Source of the DNA: Alphaproteobacteria bacterium MarineAlpha9_Bin3
GTDB taxonomy: Bacteria > Pseudomonadota > Alphaproteobacteria > TMED109
Length of the DNA stretch: 64,000 bases
NCBI GenBank assembly: GCA_002937655.1
Contig: PTKH01000002.1
Location: forward strand, 1 to 64,000
Reading direction: 5' to 3'
Shown: positions 37,357-46,942 of the stretch, in pieces
How the letters are laid out: the number at the start of each line of letters is the position of its first letter
How positions within the stretch are numbered: position 1 is the stretch's first letter
Translations under genes and position numbers: made by a program
The notes under the pieces: generated by a model
The model's input: the letters and a program-made list of their open reading frames with translations, nothing else
What the model was told of the DNA's origin: nothing
Databases searched by the model: none

Positions 37357-38457
37357 ATGGGGTTCAATTGTGGTATAGTAGGCTTGCCTAATGTAGGAAA
37401 ATCAACTCTATTTAATGCCCTTACAGAAACAAATTCAGCAAATGCAGAAAACTATCCTTTTTGCACTATAGAACCAAATATAGGACGTGTGGCTTTAGTT
37501 GATAAGAGATTAGACGAATTGGCCAAAATAAATAATCCCAAACAAATTATCCCTACGTTTGTTGACTTTGTTGATATAGCAGGCCTAGTGAAAGGCGCAA
37601 GTAAAGGGGAAGGATTAGGCAACCAATTTTTGGCAAATATCAGAGAAGTCGATGCTATTTGTCATGTAATTAGATGCTTTGATGATAATGATATAACTCA
37701 TGTTAATAATAGAATAGATCCTCTTCATGATATTGAAGTTATAGAAACGGAACTGATGCTTTCCGACTTAGAAAGTCTTAATAAAAGAATAAACTCTGTA
37801 GAAAAAAAAGCTAAAGGTGGAGATAAAGAAGCAATAACAACTATAGAATTAATGAAAAAAATTATTATAAAACTTGAAAATGGAATTCCTACCAGAGAAA
37901 TGGAATTTGCTAAAGAAGATTCTATACTTGTTAAAAATCTAAATTTATTAACAATAAAACCAGTTTTATTCGTAGCTAATGTTGATGAAAATGCATCAGT
38001 TGAAGGAAATAATTACTCTCATAAGTTAAATGAATTGGGTCTTTCTAAAGGAATAAAAACAATTACAATGTCCGCTAAATTAGAATCTGAAATATCTGAA
38101 ATATCTGATAAAGAAGAAAGAAAAGAGTTTTTAAATGCAATGAACTTAAATGAGTCTGGTTTAGAGAAATTATCAAAAGCTGGCTATAATCTTTTAGACT
38201 TAATAACATATTTTACTGCCGGACCCAAGGAAGTCAGGGCATGGACTATTAAAAAAGGTACTATTGCAAAAGAGGCTGCAGGAAAAATTCATAATGATTT
38301 TTCTAGAGGTTTTATTGCTGCTGAAACTATTTCTTTTAAAGATTATATTACAATTGGTGGAGAACAACAAGCTAGAGAAAATGGTTTCATAAGAACAGAG
38401 GGAAAAGAATATGTTGTAATAGACGGAGATATTATTGTATTTAGATTTAACGTATAA
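37357..38457 (+). CDS. ychF: Redox-responsive ATPase/GTPase YchF
   Basis: An Obg-family P-loop protein with ATPase preference that associates with the ribosome and influences stress responses. The 366-residue product shows G1 GLPNVGKSTLFNAL, PFCTIEPNIG, G3 DIAGLVKGASKGEGLGNQFL, the atypical G4 region NVDEN, a coiled-coil insertion, and a C-terminal TGS domain (TIKKGTIAKEAAGKIHNDF and VVIDGDIIVFRFNV). Length matches E. coli (363). It follows pth with a 1-base gap. Confidence 0.97.
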   Translation: MGFNCGIVGLPNVGKSTLFNALTETNSANAENYPFCTIEPNIGRVALVDKRLDELAKINNPKQIIPTFVDFVDIAGLVKGASKGEGLGNQFLANIREVDAICHVIRCFDDNDITHVNNRIDPLHDIEVIETELMLSDLESLNKRINSVEKKAKGGDKEAITTIELMKKIIIKLENGIPTREMEFAKEDSILVKNLNLLTIKPVLFVANVDENASVEGNNYSHKLNELGLSKGIKTITMSAKLESEISEISDKEERKEFLNAMNLNESGLEKLSKAGYNLLDLITYFTAGPKEVRAWTIKKGTIAKEAAGKIHNDFSRGFIAAETISFKDYITIGGEQQARENGFIRTEGKEYVVIDGDIIVFRFNV

Positions 38458-38476
38458 AAGAATATAGGAATATAAT

Positions 38477-39157
38477 ATGAGCAATAAAATAAAAATTAAA
38501 TCTGCCGATGATAAGGATATCCCAGTATATATTTATGAACCATCTATTGAGAGGATTGGGGCAGTAGTTTTAATTCAAGAAATTTTTGGAGTAAATGAAC
38601 ATATTAAAGATGTTGCAGAAATATTTTCAAAAGAAGGATTTGTTACATGGGTGCCTGATATTTATTACAGGATTGAAGATAATGTTAATCTTGGATACTC
38701 AAATGCTGATATAGAAAAAGGTAAAAGTCTAAAGGATAAATCAGGTTGGGAATTACCCACCATGGATATATTAAGCTGTATTGCTAACCTTAAAGTAAAT
38801 TACAACGTAGCTACTATTGGTTTTTGTTATGGAGGCTCATTATCATGGAGAGCCGCCTGCTTAGCTTACGGTTTAGATGCCTCTGTATGTTTTTATGGAT
38901 CACAAATTTCTAGTTTCTTAGATAAAAGCCCTAGATGTCCTACTTTAGTTCATTTAGCTGAAAAAGACCCTACAATAAATAAAGATGAGCAAAATAAAAT
39001 AATAAAATTTTCTAAAGACAAAGAACCAGCTATCACAATACATAATTATAAAAATGTAGATCATGGATTTTTTTGCGACAAAAGAGAGAGTTTTGATAAA
39101 GAAAGTAGAGATTTGGCATATATGAAGACAATAGAATTTTTAAAAGAATCGTTATAA
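38477..39157 (+). CDS. Dienelactone hydrolase family protein
   Basis: A 226-residue alpha/beta hydrolase. The nucleophile elbow is GFCYGGSLSW with Cys (about residue 117), as in true dienelactone hydrolases. The C-terminal His is in VDHGFFCDKR, and the acid lies in AEKDPTI. The opening VVLIQEIFGVNEHIKDVAE is diagnostic of the family. No other chloroaromatic genes are present, so its natural substrate is open. It sits between ychF and an FKBP gene. Confidence 0.92.
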   Translation: MSNKIKIKSADDKDIPVYIYEPSIERIGAVVLIQEIFGVNEHIKDVAEIFSKEGFVTWVPDIYYRIEDNVNLGYSNADIEKGKSLKDKSGWELPTMDILSCIANLKVNYNVATIGFCYGGSLSWRAACLAYGLDASVCFYGSQISSFLDKSPRCPTLVHLAEKDPTINKDEQNKIIKFSKDKEPAITIHNYKNVDHGFFCDKRESFDKESRDLAYMKTIEFLKESL

Positions 39158-39178
39158 TAATATAGATAGGAGCTACAA

Positions 39179-39640
39179 ATGAAACTTAATTTAATATTTA
39201 AACCATATAACTTACTTTTATTTATTACTTTAATTTTAATTACAATATGTAATAATATATATGCTATGGATGAACCAAAAGAACTAATAATTACTGATTT
39301 AGAAGTAGGTAATGGAAGAACAGCTGTAAAAGGCAAAGAAGTTGCCGTTCACTATACTGGCTGGTTGTTTGATTCAAAAAAAGAAGCTACAAATTATTGT
39401 GATGCTAAAGGAAATCAATTTGACTCTTCAGTAGAGCGAGGTATGCCATTTCAGTTATCTTTAGGCCAAGGTATGGTAATTCAGGGATGGGAAGAAGGTT
39501 TAATTGGAATGAAGGAAGATGGCAAGAGATGTTTAGTAATTCCTCCCTCAATGGGATATGGTAATAGAGCTGTAGGAAATGGATTAATTCCAGCCAATTC
39601 CACGCTGATTTTTGAAATTATTTTATTAGGTGTAAGATAA
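39179..39640 (+). CDS. FKBP-type peptidyl-prolyl isomerase, exported
   Basis: A 153-residue FKBP with an N-terminal signal peptide (hydrophobic 12-28, probable cleavage after IYA near residue 29), so it should act in the periplasm. The FKBP domain (about 40-150) contains VAVHYTGWLFD, QFDSSVERGMPFQLSLGQGMVIQGWEEGLIGMKEDGKR (shown here only as family pattern; core QGWEEGLIGM), and PPSMGYGNRAVGNGLIPANS. A short insertion with one cysteine lies between the first two strands. A ribosome-binding site AGGAG precedes it. Confidence 0.94.
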   Translation: MKLNLIFKPYNLLLFITLILITICNNIYAMDEPKELIITDLEVGNGRTAVKGKEVAVHYTGWLFDSKKEATNYCDAKGNQFDSSVERGMPFQLSLGQGMVIQGWEEGLIGMKEDGKRCLVIPPSMGYGNRAVGNGLIPANSTLIFEIILLGVR

Positions 39641-39643
39641 TAA

Positions 39644-40516
39644 ATGCAAATAAAAAAACCTTATTTAGGAATTATAGGTGGAAGCGGCATATATGATTTA
39701 GATAATATCTCAAATGTAAAATGGCTTAATATATCTTCAAAATTTGGAAAGCCATCTGATAAAATTCTAACAGGTATTATAAATGATATAAATATTGCAT
39801 TTCTACCTAGACACGGAAAAAGTCATAATCTACTTCCATCCAATATAAATTATAGAGCAAATATTGATTGTTTGAAATCATTAGGAGTAACAGATATAAT
39901 ATCATTATCTGCTGTAGGAAGTCTTAAAGAAAATATTAAGCCTGGAGACTTTGTAATTATTGATCAGTTTATAGATAGGACATTTGCAAGAAGTAAAACT
40001 TTTTTTAATGATGGAATTGTTGCACATGTATCAATGGCCAAGCCTACATCCGAAAACCTTCGTAATATTATATTTGAATCAGCTCCTGATAATATAAATA
40101 TTCTTAATGGTGGAATATACATCGCTATGGAGGGACCTCAGTTTTCGACATTAGCAGAATCTAATCTGTATAGATCATGGAACTGTGATGTCATAGGTAT
40201 GACTAATATGCCAGAGGCAAAGCTAGCAAGGGAAGCAGAGATCGCTTATGCTACCATTGCAATGGTGACAGATTATGATTGTTGGCATCCTGATCATGAT
40301 GCAGTTACTGTTGATAGTATAATTAAAGTACTCAATACAAATTCTTTAAATGCTAAAAATTTAGTAAAAAATATCGTAAAAAAAATAGCTACAGTTGATT
40401 GGAACTGGGATGACCCAGCATACAGTGCTTTGGATTATGCTTTAATTACTCCTGAGGAAGCAAGGCCTGAAGAAGCAAAAAATAAATTACAAAATATTTT
40501 AAAAAGATTTAATTAG
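39644..40516 (+). CDS. mtnP: S-methyl-5'-thioadenosine phosphorylase MtnP
   Basis: A purine-nucleoside phosphorylase family II enzyme that splits methylthioadenosine (a polyamine/AHL by-product) into adenine and methylthioribose-1-phosphate. The 290-residue protein has GIIGGSGIYDL at the N-terminus, LPRHGKSHNLLPSNINYRAN, LSAVGSLKENIKPG, YIAMEGPQFSTLAES and GMTNMPEAKLAREAEI, all MTAP-like. It ends in a convergent 4-base overlap (TTAG) with petC. No further methionine-salvage genes are visible here. Confidence 0.95.
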   Translation: MQIKKPYLGIIGGSGIYDLDNISNVKWLNISSKFGKPSDKILTGIINDINIAFLPRHGKSHNLLPSNINYRANIDCLKSLGVTDIISLSAVGSLKENIKPGDFVIIDQFIDRTFARSKTFFNDGIVAHVSMAKPTSENLRNIIFESAPDNINILNGGIYIAMEGPQFSTLAESNLYRSWNCDVIGMTNMPEAKLAREAEIAYATIAMVTDYDCWHPDHDAVTVDSIIKVLNTNSLNAKNLVKNIVKKIATVDWNWDDPAYSALDYALITPEEARPEEAKNKLQNILKRFN

Positions 40517-41289
40517 CCTTTTATTTTCTTCCAAATTTTTCTGTAAGAAAGAAATAAAACACTTGTCATAAAAACTAAAAAAAGAAAAACCCTAAATCCC
40601 ATAGATTTTCTATCATTAAGTTCCGGTTGTGCAGTCCATGCAAGAAATGAAACTAAATCTATAATTTCTTGTTCCATAGTAGCTTCCGTCCCATCCTCAT
40701 ACTCTACATCATCACCATATAGTGGTTGAGGCATAGCTATTACATTTCCTGGATAAGCTATATTATAGTAACCATTTATTGGCTCCTTATCTTCAGGAAC
40801 ATCTTCGTATCCTTTTAAAAGACTATAAAAATAGCTAGCTCCTCCTGCCCTCGCCTTAATAATTAGAGATAAATCTGGAGGAATGGCACCATTATTATAA
40901 GCCTTAGCCTGATTATCATTTAGATATGGACTTACAAATCTATCTGATGGAATAGCAGAGCGCATGTTTACTTCACCATCTGAGTCTGGCTCTCCCATAA
41001 CTTCAAATTGTGAAGCAAATTCCTTTACTTGATCGCTAGAAAAACCAATATCTAATAGGTTTCTATATGCAACATGTTCTAGGCTGTGACACCCTGCACA
41101 TATTTCGTTATAAACTTGTAGACCTCTTCTTGCAGAAGCTTTATCAATGACGCCAAAAATACCATCAAATGAAAAATTCATTTTTGTAATTTTAGCATCA
41201 GGACCAGCAGCAAAAGCCTTACAGAAAAATGTATTAATAAAAATAAAAGATATAAAAAATATTTTAATAATTTGATAATAATTTTTCAT
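40513..41289 (-). CDS. petC: Cytochrome c1 of the bc1 complex
   Basis: The heme c subunit that passes electrons from the Rieske protein to cytochrome c. The 258-residue protein has an N-terminal signal (hydrophobic 9-27), the heme site CAGCH (Cys64, Cys67, His68) followed by SLEHVAYRN, the axial methionine region VIAMPQPLYGDDV (about Met190), and a C-terminal transmembrane anchor (about 230-250). It is the last gene of petA-petB-petC on the minus strand. Its stop overlaps the mtnP stop. Confidence 0.97.
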   Translation of the reverse strand: MKNYYQIIKIFFISFIFINTFFCKAFAAGPDAKITKMNFSFDGIFGVIDKASARRGLQVYNEICAGCHSLEHVAYRNLLDIGFSSDQVKEFASQFEVMGEPDSDGEVNMRSAIPSDRFVSPYLNDNQAKAYNNGAIPPDLSLIIKARAGGASYFYSLLKGYEDVPEDKEPINGYYNIAYPGNVIAMPQPLYGDDVEYEDGTEATMEQEIIDLVSFLAWTAQPELNDRKSMGFRVFLFLVFMTSVLFLSYRKIWKKIKG

Positions 41290-41297
41290 AGCTATGT

Positions 41298-42521
41298 TTA
41301 ACCTTTAATCGGTTTATTTAATACTGATTCAGATATACTATTAGGGAGCGGCCTAGGAGTTTCTATTATGCCTATAATAGGCATAAGTATAATAAAATGC
41401 GCAAAATAGTATATTGTAGCTAATTGTCCAATTAAAATAAAGTGTCCTTCTGCTGGACTGCCTCCTACCCATGTTAAAATAATCACATCGATAAATAATA
41501 GCCAAAAGAATTTTTTATAAATAGGACGAAATGTAGCAGATCTAACTTTTGAAGTATCTAGCCATGGAAGTGCAAATAAAATTAAAATGGCACTGATCAT
41601 AGCAATCACACCACCTAATTTATCTGGAACTGCTCTTAGAATTGCATAAAAAGGCAAGAAATACCATTCAGGCACAATATGCGCTGGAGTTTTTAATGGA
41701 TCAGCAGGTATGTAATTATCAGGATGTCCTAAAAAATCAGGAGCATAAAAAACAACTGCGGCAAATATAGTTAATACAAAACTAAGTCCAAATAAATCTT
41801 TAATAGTATAATAAGGATGAAAAGGTATAGAATCCTGAGGTCCTTTTCTGTCTATGCCTAACGGGTTATTAGATCCGTGCGTATGAAGAGCTACAATATG
41901 TAAAATAACGACACCAACAATTAAAAATGGAAAAAGATAATGCAATGCAAAAAAACGATTTAAAAGAGCATTATCTACTGCAAATCCTCCCCAGAGCCAT
42001 TCTACTACAGCTGTTCCAACCACAGGTACAGCAGAAAATAAATTTGTAATCACTGTTGCACCCCAAAAACTCATTTGACCCCAAGGTAAAACATAACCCA
42101 TAAAAGCAGTAGCCATCATAAGTAATAGTATTATTAAACCTAACCACCATAAAACTTCACGAGGAGATTTATATGATCCATAATATAAGCCTCTAAATAT
42201 ATGTATATAAACAACGATAAAGAAAAATGACGCCCCATTCATATGAATATATCTAATCAACCAACCATAATTTACATCTCGCATAATATGCTCGATACTT
42301 GCAAAAGCTCCTTCAACGCTTGGGGTATAGTGCATTGCAAGAACAATACCTGTAACAATTTGAATCATTAAAAATATTCCTGCTAAAGATCCAAAGTTCC
42401 ACCAATAATTTAAATTTTTAGGTGTAGGGTAATCGACTAGAGTATGTTGTAGTGTGCTAAATATAGGTAATCTATAATCTATCCAACCTATAACACCTTT
42501 ACCATTTTTAGTATTACTCAT
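41298..42521 (-). CDS. petB: Cytochrome b of the bc1 complex
   Basis: The membrane core of ubiquinol:cytochrome c oxidoreductase, carrying hemes bL and bH and the Qo/Qi sites. The 407-residue protein shows eight hydrophobic helices, the N-terminal [47 protein letters not shown], the helix D histidines in [20 protein letters not shown], and the Qo-site motif [13 protein letters not shown]. Length is typical for the alphaproteobacterial form. It is 20 bases after petA and 8 before petC. Confidence 0.98.
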   Translation of the reverse strand: MSNTKNGKGVIGWIDYRLPIFSTLQHTLVDYPTPKNLNYWWNFGSLAGIFLMIQIVTGIVLAMHYTPSVEGAFASIEHIMRDVNYGWLIRYIHMNGASFFFIVVYIHIFRGLYYGSYKSPREVLWWLGLIILLLMMATAFMGYVLPWGQMSFWGATVITNLFSAVPVVGTAVVEWLWGGFAVDNALLNRFFALHYLFPFLIVGVVILHIVALHTHGSNNPLGIDRKGPQDSIPFHPYYTIKDLFGLSFVLTIFAAVVFYAPDFLGHPDNYIPADPLKTPAHIVPEWYFLPFYAILRAVPDKLGGVIAMISAILILFALPWLDTSKVRSATFRPIYKKFFWLLFIDVIILTWVGGSPAEGHFILIGQLATIYYFAHFIILMPIIGIIETPRPLPNSISESVLNKPIKG

Positions 42522-42541
42522 AAAAAAAGCCTTTCATCTAA

Positions 42542-43063
42542 TTATCCTATTTTAATAGTAGTTTCATCTAAAAAAACATAAGGAGGTATTTCTAAGTTTG
42601 TAGGGGCTGGCCCCTTTCTAATTCTTCCCGAGGTATCATAATGAGATCCATGACATGGACAGAACCATCCGCCATATTCTCCTTCCTGACCAAGAGGTAC
42701 ACAACCTAAATGTGTACACACTCCTATCATAACTAAATATTTTGAATTTTGCGCTCTATCTTTATCTAGCTGTGGATCTTTTAAAGAATTAACATCTATA
42801 TCTTCTGCTTTAGAAATTTCTTCATCTGTTCTATATCTAATAAATAATGGCTTACCTCTCCAAAGTACACTTATCGATTGTCCAGGTTGTAATGGTTCTA
42901 GATCAACTTCTACAGTGGCTAATGCTAATACATCAGCAGAAGGATTCATTTGATCTATCAAAGGCCAACCTGCCGCTACTAAGCCAGTAGCTACAGTCAC
43001 TCCTGAAGTTATATGAATAAAATCTCTTCTGGTCTTTTTTTCATCAGTTGGATTATTTTTCAA
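42542..43063 (-). CDS. petA: Rieske iron-sulfur protein of the bc1 complex
   Basis: The [2Fe-2S] subunit that accepts electrons from ubiquinol. The 173-residue protein starts with a Tat-type anchor ([11 protein letters not shown], arginines 12-13, hydrophobic to about 35). The cluster ligands sit in VCTHLGC (Cys116, His118, Cys121) and [10 protein letters not shown] (Cys135, Cys137, His138). The order petA-petB-petC is that of the alphaproteobacterial fbc operon. hemF lies divergently 198 bases away. Confidence 0.98.
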   Translation of the reverse strand: MKNNPTDEKKTRRDFIHITSGVTVATGLVAAGWPLIDQMNPSADVLALATVEVDLEPLQPGQSISVLWRGKPLFIRYRTDEEISKAEDIDVNSLKDPQLDKDRAQNSKYLVMIGVCTHLGCVPLGQEGEYGGWFCPCHGSHYDTSGRIRKGPAPTNLEIPPYVFLDETTIKIG

Positions 43064-43134
43064 TTTATTTACCTCTATTAAAAAAAATAAAATGATATTT
43101 ATCTATAATACTGAAAGTACACTCGCTTATAATT

Positions 43135-43162
43135 TTGACATTTTTTAAAATTAAATTAAATT
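43135..43162 (+). promoter_or_regulatory. Possible promoter for hemF
   Basis: A perfect -35 hexamer TTGACA (43135-43140) is followed after 16 bases by TAAATT (43157-43162), a 4-of-6 match to the -10 consensus. It would leave a leader of about 95 bases before hemF. The 198-base divergent petA/hemF region also contains a short AGCTT/AAGCT dyad near 43200; I assign no function to it. Confidence 0.3.
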
Positions 43163-43261
43163 AATTACTTACTATAGATTAAAATATTATTAGACAAGCT
43201 TTTTTCAAGCTAAATTTTAAATTAAATTATGGATATAAATTTACCTATATAAATGTGAGCT

Positions 43262-44143
43262 ATGATTAAAAATAAAAGTAATTACAATAAATATAAATTT
43301 ATAGAAAAAAATTTTTATAATCTAAGGAATCAAATTTGTTCCGAATTTGAAAATATAGAAAATAGTTTGTCATATTCTTCCAATAATAATTCAAATATAG
43401 GAAAATTTAAAAAAAAAGCTTGGAAAAGAAAACCAGATAAAGGTTTTTCATCAGGTGGTGGCGGAGTAATGTCATTAATGTATGGAAGAGTCTTTGAGAA
43501 AGTAGGTGTAAATATTTCTACTGTTATGGGCTCCTTCTCTGAAGAAATGAAAAATAAAATACCTGGTGCTAAATTTAATCCAAATTTTTATGCAACAGGC
43601 ATTTCCTTAGTTGCTCATATGCACTCTCCCTTAATTCCTGCAGCACATTTTAATACTAGATTTATTAGAACGACCAAAAACTGGTTTGGAGGTGGAGCTG
43701 ATCTTACTCCTACTTATCTAAATAAATCAAAATCTATCAGTAATTTCTTTCATAAAAACTTAAAAAAGACATGTGATGATTACAATCCAAAATATTATCC
43801 TGAATATAAAAAATGGTGTGATGAATATTTCTACTTACCTCATAGGAAGGAAAAAAGAGGATTAGGTGGAATATTTTTTGATTATCTTGAAGATGATTTT
43901 GATAAAGATTATGAATTTGTAAAAGATATAGGACAGACCTTTTTAAGGACTTACTCTAAAATAATATCAGATAAAATTAATTTATCTTGGACTAATAAAC
44001 AAAAAAAAGATCAACTCATTAAAAGAGGACGTTATGTGGAATTTAACTTACTATATGACAGAGGAACTGCATTTGGACTAAAAACTGAAGGTAATATTGA
44101 TGCTATATTTATGTCTTTACCTCCTCAAGTTTCATGGAAATAG
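43262..44143 (+). CDS. hemF: Oxygen-dependent coproporphyrinogen III oxidase HemF
   Basis: Performs the aerobic oxidative decarboxylation of coproporphyrinogen III in heme synthesis. The 293-residue protein shows AWKRKPDKGFSSGGGGVMSLM, VAHMHSPLIPAAHFNTRFI, the signature WFGGGADLTPTYL, and KKWCDEYFYLPHRKEKRGLGG with the late motif GRYVEFNLLYDRGTAFGLKT. It needs molecular oxygen, so the organism is at least facultatively aerobic. It is divergent from petABC, an apt neighbour because cytochromes b and c1 need heme. Confidence 0.97.
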   Translation: MIKNKSNYNKYKFIEKNFYNLRNQICSEFENIENSLSYSSNNNSNIGKFKKKAWKRKPDKGFSSGGGGVMSLMYGRVFEKVGVNISTVMGSFSEEMKNKIPGAKFNPNFYATGISLVAHMHSPLIPAAHFNTRFIRTTKNWFGGGADLTPTYLNKSKSISNFFHKNLKKTCDDYNPKYYPEYKKWCDEYFYLPHRKEKRGLGGIFFDYLEDDFDKDYEFVKDIGQTFLRTYSKIISDKINLSWTNKQKKDQLIKRGRYVEFNLLYDRGTAFGLKTEGNIDAIFMSLPPQVSWK

Positions 44144-44169
44144 ACTTAAAATACTATTTATATATTTAA

Positions 44170-45423
44170 TTAAGAGTGAAATTTTTTAATACTATTTAAA
44201 CATTCAGTGTAAGATGGTTTGCAATCTTTACTAATCCACCAGTCTTTGATTTTATCAAGTAATTGCCCTACTTCTTCTCCCTCTTTTACCCCTTTTTTTA
44301 TTAAATCATTTCCAGAAATTGGAAATTTAGGAGGAGCTTTATCAAAAGCACTCTTTAAATCTTTCTTTATATTAATATTATTTATTAACAAAATATCCTT
44401 CAAATCCATTACATCTAATTCTTCATTATCAATCCAAAGATTTATTATTGTAGTTTTATTAATATTTTTTATATTTAAAAGCCAATTAACATTTCTTTTT
44501 AAGAGTCTTTTGTCATTTTTAGATAATTTAAATTTTTGAGTAACTATTGATATAATTTTATTTTTGTCAGTCTCTTTTTGAGGTAAAAAGGAAATTAAAA
44601 AAGAAACATAAATTATGAAAGGATAATTAATTCTATTTTTATACTTACTTAATTTTATTGATACGTTTTTTAATAAGTTTTTATTTAACTGATAATTATT
44701 AATTGAAACAGGTTCAAATATATTAGTTAAAACATCATTTTTTATTATTTTATTAAGAATAATAACAGAGTTTTTACTTGTTAAAATTTTATTAAATTCT
44801 AACAATAATCTTTCAGCAGATAATAAATTAAGTTTTTTTGCTAACTTAACACATGCATTCATTGAGTCATTATCAATATTATCTAAAAACCTTGATAAGA
44901 ATCTAAAATATCTCAGCAACCTTAAGTAATCTTCCTCTAATCTTTTACTTGGATCGCCTATAAACCTTAGCTTTTTATTTTCTAAATCCTTAAAACCATT
45001 CCCTGTAAAATCTAATATTGATCCAAATTCATCTGAATACAAAGCATTAATAGTAAAATCTCTACGATATGCATCTTCTTCCCATGTTCCTCCATAAATT
45101 ACTTTTGCATGCCTGCCATCGGTATGAATATCTTTTCTTAAACTAGTTATTTCATAAGATTTATTGTCATAATAAACAGTAATAGTGCCATGCTCTATTC
45201 CCGTAGGTTTAACATTAAAGCCAGAATCTAATAATATTTTCATAGCTTCTTCTGGTAATAATTTTGTCGCAAAATCAATATCTTCCACTGGTTCATCACA
45301 TAACCAATCTCTAACAGCCCCCCCTACAACCATAGTTTTATCTGACCCACCTAAAATCTTTAATATTTTAAGAGGCGCTCCCGATGACCAGGGAGGGTTT
45401 GTATTTAAATTAACGCTCAACAT
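44170..45423 (-). CDS. cca: CCA tRNA nucleotidyltransferase / poly(A) polymerase family protein
   Basis: A class II nucleotidyltransferase. The 417-residue protein has the head motif VVGGAVRDWLCDEPVEDIDFAT (core GGAVRD ... DIDFAT with the two catalytic Asp), YEITSLRKD, DAYRRDFTINALYSD and the RNA-binding RLEEDYLRLLRYFRFLSRF-type segment (EDYLRLLRYFRF). The alphaproteobacterial members following a Nudix/DUF6111 pair are normally CCA-adding enzymes. Poly(A) polymerase activity cannot be excluded by sequence alone. It overlaps the upstream DUF6111 gene by 14 bases. Confidence 0.92.
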   Translation of the reverse strand: MLSVNLNTNPPWSSGAPLKILKILGGSDKTMVVGGAVRDWLCDEPVEDIDFATKLLPEEAMKILLDSGFNVKPTGIEHGTITVYYDNKSYEITSLRKDIHTDGRHAKVIYGGTWEEDAYRRDFTINALYSDEFGSILDFTGNGFKDLENKKLRFIGDPSKRLEEDYLRLLRYFRFLSRFLDNIDNDSMNACVKLAKKLNLLSAERLLLEFNKILTSKNSVIILNKIIKNDVLTNIFEPVSINNYQLNKNLLKNVSIKLSKYKNRINYPFIIYVSFLISFLPQKETDKNKIISIVTQKFKLSKNDKRLLKRNVNWLLNIKNINKTTIINLWIDNEELDVMDLKDILLINNINIKKDLKSAFDKAPPKFPISGNDLIKKGVKEGEEVGQLLDKIKDWWISKDCKPSYTECLNSIKKFHS

Positions 45424-45673
45424 GACCAGGTTTTATTCCATCTTCTGTAAGTTTTGGAGGTATATATTTACCGCCTGGTTCTTCCCCAAATTGAATAAAC
45501 CTAAATGAAACTAAAATTATTCCAAATGCAATTATTGCAATGATAATGAAAATAAACCAAGGAGCTTTTTGGCTATCATTAACCTTCTTACTTTTTCTAG
45601 TAAATAAAAACCAAAGTAAAAGTAAAAATAAAAATATTATTATTGGTAAAAATCTGATAATAAATACACTCAT
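45410..45673 (-). CDS. DUF6111 family small membrane protein
   Basis: An 87-residue protein with two transmembrane helices (about 4-24 and 38-60) and a soluble tail GEEPGGKYIPPKLTEDGIKP. The tail pattern, PGGxYxPPxxxxGxIxPG, is the mark of DUF6111, a family I know only from alphaproteobacteria and without known function. It stands between the Nudix gene and cca and overlaps cca by 14 bases, a conserved arrangement. The tail probably faces the cytoplasm or periplasm with both ends on the same side. Confidence 0.82.
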   Translation of the reverse strand: MSVFIIRFLPIIIFLFLLLLWFLFTRKSKKVNDSQKAPWFIFIIIAIIAFGIILVSFRFIQFGEEPGGKYIPPKLTEDGIKPGHVER

Positions 45674-45699
45674 TTAATTTTTTCCTTTATGCTTTTATT

Positions 45700-46308
45700 C
45701 TAGTATACTTTCATTATTTCGCAAAAATTAACAATCATTCTTGCTGTAGAACCCCATATTCTTTTATCTTCCCAATTATATTCATAATATGAGTAATTCT
45801 TTCCTTTATACTCAGCATTTTTATTTTTTAGATTATTTTTATTAAAAAAAAATTCTAAGGGAACCTCAAATATATCTGCAACTTCTGACGCTTGAATTTT
45901 AGGGATAAAATTATTGCTAATAGAACCAATTATTGGTGTAACTTTAAAATTTGTTCCAGTAATACATTGATCTATTTGTCCTAAAATTTTTATATGCCTG
46001 TCTTCAATACCAATTTCTTCATAAGCTTCTCTTTTTGCACAATTTATTAAGCTTGTATCATTTTTTTCAAGTTTCCCTCCTGGAAAGCAAACCTGTCCAG
46101 GATGTGATCCAACATTTTCAGACCTTGTGGTTAAAATTACATTAATTTTTTCTTTTTTTTGAATTAGAGGAAATAAAACTGCTGCAATTTTATATTTTTT
46201 ATCATCTTCAATTCTTTTCATATTATTGTTAGTTAATGACATATCAGCTATCAGCAATTCTTCTCTATTTAAAAGAGTCTTCTCAATTTTTAAGTAGAAA
46301 TTATTCAA
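45700..46308 (-). CDS. Nudix hydrolase, CoA pyrophosphatase-like
   Basis: A 202-residue Nudix protein of the NUDT7/8-YeaB group. The Nudix box is in FPGGKLEKNDTSLINC followed by AKREAYEEIGI, and the upstream signature VGSHPGQVCFPGGK matches the CoA-pyrophosphatase-type UPF0035 motif. It is expected to hydrolyse CoA or its derivatives to 3',5'-ADP and phosphopantetheine. It lies between DUF1285 and DUF6111 genes in the minus-strand block ending at cca. Confidence 0.9.
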   Translation of the reverse strand: MNNFYLKIEKTLLNREELLIADMSLTNNNMKRIEDDKKYKIAAVLFPLIQKKEKINVILTTRSENVGSHPGQVCFPGGKLEKNDTSLINCAKREAYEEIGIEDRHIKILGQIDQCITGTNFKVTPIIGSISNNFIPKIQASEVADIFEVPLEFFFNKNNLKNKNAEYKGKNYSYYEYNWEDKRIWGSTARMIVNFCEIMKVY

Positions 46309-46321
46309 AGTTATAATCCAA

Positions 46322-46813
46322 TTATAAATATTTATTTCTAGATTTAGGTTTATCTAAAAAGAAAAAATCTTTTCCACTATATACTCCATAATGTGAAACA
46401 TTTTTAATTATTTTTAGTTCTAATAAATCTACTAACTGATAGTATACAACCCTAGACAGTTTTGCTATTAATCCTTTTTTTACTAAAACATAAGGAATTA
46501 ATTCATCAGAATTATTTTTTTTTTCCAACCAAAGAGGATTTTTTTTATTAAGCATGAAGTCATAATCAACATTTGTTTTAAAATAGATATATGGAAGTCT
46601 ATCTTTTTGTTTTAAATACATTTCCTTGATTAAATAAGGGGCATCTAATACCTCAATTAAAACATCTTCTACAGGAGTTCTTAAATGAAAAGTATTATCC
46701 TCATCACGAACAAGAATTGTAGAAAATAGTTTTACCATGGAATGACGAGTAATTTTAGATTTATTATAATACCAATCACCATTCTGATCTATTAAAAAGG
46801 GCGCTTCATTCAT
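46322..46813 (-). CDS. DUF1285 domain-containing protein
   Basis: A 163-residue protein of the DUF1285 family, of unknown function. It is recognised by FLIDQNGDWYYNKSKITRHSM (core DQNGDWYYNKSKI), LVKLFSTIL-like MVKLFSTILVRDEDN, and HLRTPVEDVLIEVLDAPYL, and ends with SHYGVYSGKDFFFLDK. I start at ATG 46813; an in-frame TTG at 46819 adds only two residues. It is divergent from MoxR with 129 bases between. This link of DUF1285 with MoxR/DUF58/DUF4159 genes on the other side recurs in alphaproteobacteria. Confidence 0.87.
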   Translation of the reverse strand: MNEAPFLIDQNGDWYYNKSKITRHSMVKLFSTILVRDEDNTFHLRTPVEDVLIEVLDAPYLIKEMYLKQKDRLPYIYFKTNVDYDFMLNKKNPLWLEKKNNSDELIPYVLVKKGLIAKLSRVVYYQLVDLLELKIIKNVSHYGVYSGKDFFFLDKPKSRNKYL

Positions 46814-46942
46814 AATCAATATCTAACCAAAACTTTATAAAAAATCTATAATATAATTTTTAATTTAATTTCATCTAAAACTATGATAACAAACGTATAA
46901 AATGATTGATCTTTAAAACTATACATATTGGGATAGTACAGA

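Noticed and set aside
43190-43215. AGCTT/AAGCT dyad before hemF as an operator
   Set aside because: Only five pairs around a T-rich loop; such short dyads are frequent in this AT-rich DNA.
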